A stretch of DNA of 64,000 nt from NCBI RefSeq assembly GCF_004217445.1, contig NZ_SHKX01000011.1:275526-339525 (forward strand). The letters are read 5' to 3'. Position 1 is the first letter of the stretch. Every line of letters begins with the position of its first letter. This DNA is from Fluviicoccus keumensis (GTDB taxonomy: Bacteria > Pseudomonadota > Gammaproteobacteria > Pseudomonadales > Moraxellaceae). Both the position numbers and the translations under genes were made by a program. Shown in pieces: positions 60,807 through 64,000 of the stretch. The notes under the pieces are model-generated. The model was not told the DNA's origin. It did not search any database and saw nothing but the letters and a program-made list of their open reading frames with translations.

Positions 60807-62887
60807 TGCTCGGCGCGGGAAGACAGTAACGCCATCAACTCCGGCAGGCGCAATGGCGGCTCAATGCCATAACCCTGTGCGTTATTACAGCCCGCGCCTG
60901 TCAACCACTCAGCGGTTTCATGACTTTCCACTCCCTTTGCCGTCACCTCCCAATGCATGAGTTGGGCCATGGAAATCAAGGCAGACACAATGTCATTGTC
61001 TTGACCTTCATTGCCCAGCAGGCATCGATCCAGTTTCAACTCACATATCGGCAAGGTTTTAAGCCAGACCAGAGATGATGAGCCGGATCCAAAATCGTCG
61101 ACCACCAATCCGATTCCTGATTCTTTCAGACGGGACAAAAAAACCGGAGCCTTGTGCCGGTATTCAAACAATATGGATTCTGATATTTCCAGTTTGAACA
61201 ATGACCTCTCGATTCGCTCCTCTTCCAGGATGCGCAGGATTTCACTGATGAAACGGTCATTGTTCAGGTTCATCGCCGAGCAATTCATGGTGATGCGTAA
61301 TATGTGGCCGGCGGCGCTTAGGGTGTGCATGTCCCGGCAAATTTTCCGGGTTACCCAAGTGTCGACCAAATCGACAAATCCGTTGAACTCGGCAATATTG
61401 ATAAAGTGTTCAGGCGTCAGGATGCCCTTTTCAGGATGCTGCCAACGGATCAACGCCTCTAGGGCGACAATAGCGCCGCTGCCTAGGTTTCGGACCGGCT
61501 GGTATTGAAGAAAGAGTTCGGACTGGGTGATTGCCTTTTGCAAGTCATGCTGGATTTTCAGTTCGCGGTGCGACTTGTGCGACAGGTAGTCGCTGTAGAA
61601 ATTCATGGTGTTCCGGCCGCTGCCCTTGGATTGATAAAGGGCAAAATCGGCATTCTTGATCAGTACATCCTGGCTTTCGCCATCGTAGGGGAACAGGCTG
61701 ATGCCAATGCTGGTGGTTGTGGTTACCGCTCTGCCGCTAATGGCAATAGGCTCGTGCATCTTGTTGAGAATGCGGGCGGCTATGGATTTTGCTTCCTCAA
61801 TATTGCCAATCGGAGCTACCAGGCAGAATTCGTCGCCGCCAATCCGTCCAATCAGGTCGTGACCCCGCAAGACGGTGCGCAGGCGCCGCGAAATTATCCG
61901 AAGAAGCTCGTCGCCGGCAGCATGACCCATGGAGTCATTTACAGACTTGAAGTTATCCAGATCAATGAACAGTACCGCCAGCTTGCCGGATGATTGACGC
62001 GCGTCATGCAATCGCTGGGTAAAGGCATCCAAAAAAGCGTGACGGTTGTAAAGCTGGGTGAGGGTATCGTAATGCGCCAGCTGTTCCAGATGGCCGCGGG
62101 AATCGTGCATGCGCTCTATAATGGATTGCGTGTTTTCAAGGTGAACGGCTTGCTCATGAAATTTGCGTTGGGTAATGAAGGCCAGGAACACCACAGTCAA
62201 GAGCAGCAAAAACGTTAGGGTAAGGAAAAGCGCAAGCAGTAGCCTGCCGGCGTGCTCGGCATCGGTAAGGCTCGTGAAGGGAGGCATGGAGGGCAGATAG
62301 GCGCTGGTGATCATATGCCGGCCAACCGTCAGGATAACGGCGCCAAACACAGCAGTCGCGGCCACTCTGACCAGGCCTGCGGATCCCGGCTTTTGCAGTC
62401 TGGCGGTTAAATCGAAAGCAAGCAAAAGCCCGACCAGGAAGAACAACGCCAGGGTGATTAAGAAATGCCTGGAAACAAGAATTCTGTCTTTTGGAATGCC
62501 GGTATCACTGGCAAGACCTGCCATCACGGAAAAGGAGAGCGTCAGCGCAAGCAGTGCGGCAGCCAGCAGCGATTGGAGGCCGGAGCGGGTGCCGTATGTA
62601 CGGTTAATGAGTGTCATGCAGCCCAGCAGGGCAATGAAAATGAGAGTCCATGCGCCGTTGAATCCGGCCCAGCGTATGTTGAGGCCGAGTCTGGCCATCA
62701 GTAACGCGCACCAAAGTGCGGCCGCCAGCAACAGTGCGGAAGTTAGTTGCCAATGCCGCTGCTGCCCCGGAAGCTGTGTGCTAATGCGACTGGAGAGGAG
62801 GGCGTGGCCGAATAAGCCCAAGAACGCAAAGACGAAGCTTGCAATGATATGCGCTTGTGAAACCTGCCAATCAGTTGACATAAACAT
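60788..62887 (-). CDS. Membrane-bound GGDEF-EAL c-di-GMP enzyme
   Basis: The first ~250 residues hold about eight membrane segments with no recognised sensor family, followed by a short coiled linker. The GGDEF domain (about 270-430) has an intact GRIGGDEF site, so diguanylate cyclase activity is possible. The EAL domain (about 450-690) has EALIRW, NCSAM, ISES, DDFGSG, KLDR and QGYG. However, the usual EGVE block reads KGVE, changing the first Glu. Both activities may exist or the EAL may be weakened. c-di-GMP controls adhesion and type IV pili, which suits the pilG-pilH neighbours (divergent, 391 bp away). Confidence 0.9.
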   Translation of the reverse strand: MFMSTDWQVSQAHIIASFVFAFLGLFGHALLSSRISTQLPGQQRHWQLTSALLLAAALWCALLMARLGLNIRWAGFNGAWTLIFIALLGCMTLINRTYGTRSGLQSLLAAALLALTLSFSVMAGLASDTGIPKDRILVSRHFLITLALFFLVGLLLAFDLTARLQKPGSAGLVRVAATAVFGAVILTVGRHMITSAYLPSMPPFTSLTDAEHAGRLLLALFLTLTFLLLLTVVFLAFITQRKFHEQAVHLENTQSIIERMHDSRGHLEQLAHYDTLTQLYNRHAFLDAFTQRLHDARQSSGKLAVLFIDLDNFKSVNDSMGHAAGDELLRIISRRLRTVLRGHDLIGRIGGDEFCLVAPIGNIEEAKSIAARILNKMHEPIAISGRAVTTTTSIGISLFPYDGESQDVLIKNADFALYQSKGSGRNTMNFYSDYLSHKSHRELKIQHDLQKAITQSELFLQYQPVRNLGSGAIVALEALIRWQHPEKGILTPEHFINIAEFNGFVDLVDTWVTRKICRDMHTLSAAGHILRITMNCSAMNLNNDRFISEILRILEEERIERSLFKLEISESILFEYRHKAPVFLSRLKESGIGLVVDDFGSGSSSLVWLKTLPICELKLDRCLLGNEGQDNDIVSALISMAQLMHWEVTAKGVESHETAEWLTGAGCNNAQGYGIEPPLRLPELMALLSSRAEHYANDL

Positions 62888-63278
62888 TCCTTTGAAAGCC
62901 CAGAAGCAACAAGTTCACGCTTTTCGAACAATCATAGCGTAAAGACGATGCCACGAAGCGGGTCTTTGTGTCAGAATCGAACGGAGGGCTAAAGGCAAGG
63001 GCATGCGTGGTTGCGTCGTGTATGGAGAACCGGGGTTGAGGCGGAAGTGGTACATGTCCAACCTTGCCAACCGCATGAAGAAAAAACGCTAAGCCGTTGT
63101 TAAATAATTTAACCCTTCATGTTTCGCTCGGAGGCGGGTTGTAGCGCCTCGTCGAAAACTATGTTAAAACAAGTATGGCCCCCATTAAAGCAATCCTTGC
63201 ATCATAACGAGGGGTTACTCTTGGTACTTTCCGATTCCACCCTGGCCTTGTGGCCTCAATTTTAGGAAGGCGGCTCCG
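62888..63278. other. 391-bp gap upstream of pilG
   Basis: No supported gene. A 29-codon frame (63003-63092) ending in four basic residues has no good ribosome-binding site. An AT-rich patch near 63100-63115 (TTAAATAATTTAA) could be part of a pilG promoter. I see nothing else. Confidence 0.4.
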
Positions 63279-63662
63279 ATGGAAGAAAATTTTGACGGCT
63301 TGAAAGTCATGGTTATTGATGACTCCAAGACCATTCGGCGTACAGCCGAGACGCTCCTGCAGAAAGCAGGTTGTACGGTCATCACGGCGGTAGACGGTTT
63401 TGATGCCCTCTCCAAGATTGCCGACTCCAATCCCGATATCATCTTCGTTGATATCATGATGCCCCGGCTCGACGGTTATCAGACATGCGCGCTGATCAAG
63501 AATAATTCGGCATTCAAATCCACCCCGGTCATCATGTTGTCCAGTAAGGACGGCCTTTTTGATAAAGCCAAGGGGCGCATTGTCGGCTCGGATGAGTATC
63601 TGACCAAGCCTTTCAGCAAGGAAGAGCTGTTTGACGCCATTAAGCAGCATGTCAAGACCTGA
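63279..63662 (+). CDS. pilG: Twitching-motility response regulator PilG
   Basis: A single-domain CheY-like regulator of the Pil-Chp chemosensory system that controls type IV pilus extension and cAMP. Seen in 127 residues: VIDDSKTIRRTAETLL, IIFVDIMMPRLDG with the phosphoacceptor Asp58, and NNSAFKSTPVIMLSSKDG and YLTKPFSKEEL. The sequence is nearly identical to P. aeruginosa PilG over the core but shorter at the C terminus. pilH follows 30 bp downstream. Confidence 0.97.
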   Translation: MEENFDGLKVMVIDDSKTIRRTAETLLQKAGCTVITAVDGFDALSKIADSNPDIIFVDIMMPRLDGYQTCALIKNNSAFKSTPVIMLSSKDGLFDKAKGRIVGSDEYLTKPFSKEELFDAIKQHVKT

Positions 63663-63692
63663 GTGGATTGACGTCGAATTTCAGGGGGCAAC

Positions 63693-64000
63693 ATGGCTCG
63701 AATTCTGATTGTGGATGACTCTCCTACCGAAACCTACAGGTTCAAGGAAATTCTTGAGCGTAATGGTCACGGTGTTCTGGAGGCATCAAATGGGGCTGAT
63801 GGCGTGGCCATGGCCAAGGCTGAATTGCCTGACTTGGTGCTCATGGATGTGGTGATGCCGGGCATCAATGGATTCCAGGCTACCCGGCAAATCACAAAAG
63901 GCGCTGAAACCGCACATATCCCTGTCGTCATTGTGACTACCAAGGATCAGGAAACCGATCGCGTCTGGGGCAAGCGTCAAGGCGCGCGCGATTACCTGAC
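63693..64000 (+). CDS. pilH: Twitching-motility response regulator PilH, N-terminal part (cut by window end)
   Basis: The second CheY-like regulator of the Pil-Chp system, linked to pilus retraction. The frame starts at ATG 63693 after CAGGGGGCA and is open to the last base, giving 102 residues of about 120. Seen: ILIVDDSPTE, VLMDVVMPGINGFQATRQ with the phosphoacceptor Asp52, and VVIVTTKDQETDRVWGKRQG, which is specific to PilH. Confidence 0.96.
   Translation, partial: MARILIVDDSPTETYRFKEILERNGHGVLEASNGADGVAMAKAELPDLVLMDVVMPGINGFQATRQITKGAETAHIPVVIVTTKDQETDRVWGKRQGARDYL

Noticed and set aside
63003..63092. A 29-codon frame ending in basic residues upstream of pilG
   Set aside because: No good ribosome-binding site and no recognisable homology; too short to separate from chance.

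Overview
The window reads as a chromosome segment of a GC-rich gammaproteobacterium close to the Pseudomonadales. This is inferred from gene order and protein similarity: thiG-trmB, rpsF-rpsR-rplI-dnaB-alr, divergent radC and coaBC-dut-algC-argB, and pilG-pilH are neighbourhoods I know from Pseudomonas. PilG and PilH are close to the P. aeruginosa twitching-motility regulators. The two-subunit glycine decarboxylase (gcvPA/gcvPB) differs from the single-chain form of Pseudomonas, so this is a relative, not Pseudomonas itself.

Layout. (1) 1-2487: end of thiG, trmB, and a beta-CASP metallo-hydrolase. (2) 2.7-33.7 kb: a roughly 31 kb accessory region between housekeeping genes, bounded on both sides by two related genes of unknown function (2677-3750 and 32613-33725). 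Each of these switches from GC-rich to about 30% GC near its midpoint. A tRNA-Arg(CCG) and a conserved cytochrome c5 gene follow. (3) 34-50 kb: cytochrome c5, DUF2788, rep, an SDR, crcB, the gcvT-gcvH-gcvPA-gcvPB operon, rlmI, ilvA, rpiA, trxC, radA, a HEAT-like putative lipoprotein and alr. (4) 50-60 kb: dnaB, the rplI-rpsR-rpsF operon behind a strong promoter and structured leader, radC, coaBC, dut, an algC-type mutase with a membrane-anchored N-terminal half, argB, a DUF4124 protein and a TauE/SafE permease. (5) 60.8-64 kb: a GGDEF-EAL c-di-GMP enzyme, pilG, and pilH cut by the window end.

The most interesting part is 4.0-32.4 kb, a surface-structure locus joining two machineries that are normally separate. 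The first half is a two-partner-secretion (TPS) module. It holds a TpsB transporter, an ExbB-type proton channel fused to a periplasmic DUF2341-LamG region, ExbD, a TonB-like protein, a Porin_5-like porin, a coiled-coil protein, a YbjN-like protein and a 3984-residue HMW/FHA-type TpsA exoprotein. The exoprotein's only ten cysteines form five close pairs, one at its extreme C terminus. The second half, on the same strand, is a curli-type module: csgE, csgF, a curlin-repeat protein, csgG and a second curlin-repeat protein. Next come a PstS/DING-like phosphate-binding protein and a lipoprotein with exactly seven FG-GAP repeats, a complete integrin-alpha-like propeller. No csgD, csgC or other regulator is visible. 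Working model (inference): a proton-motive-force-assisted TPS system displays a giant adhesin, a curli channel deposits amyloid beside it, and phosphate-related and propeller proteins decorate the same surface, possibly in response to phosphate limitation.
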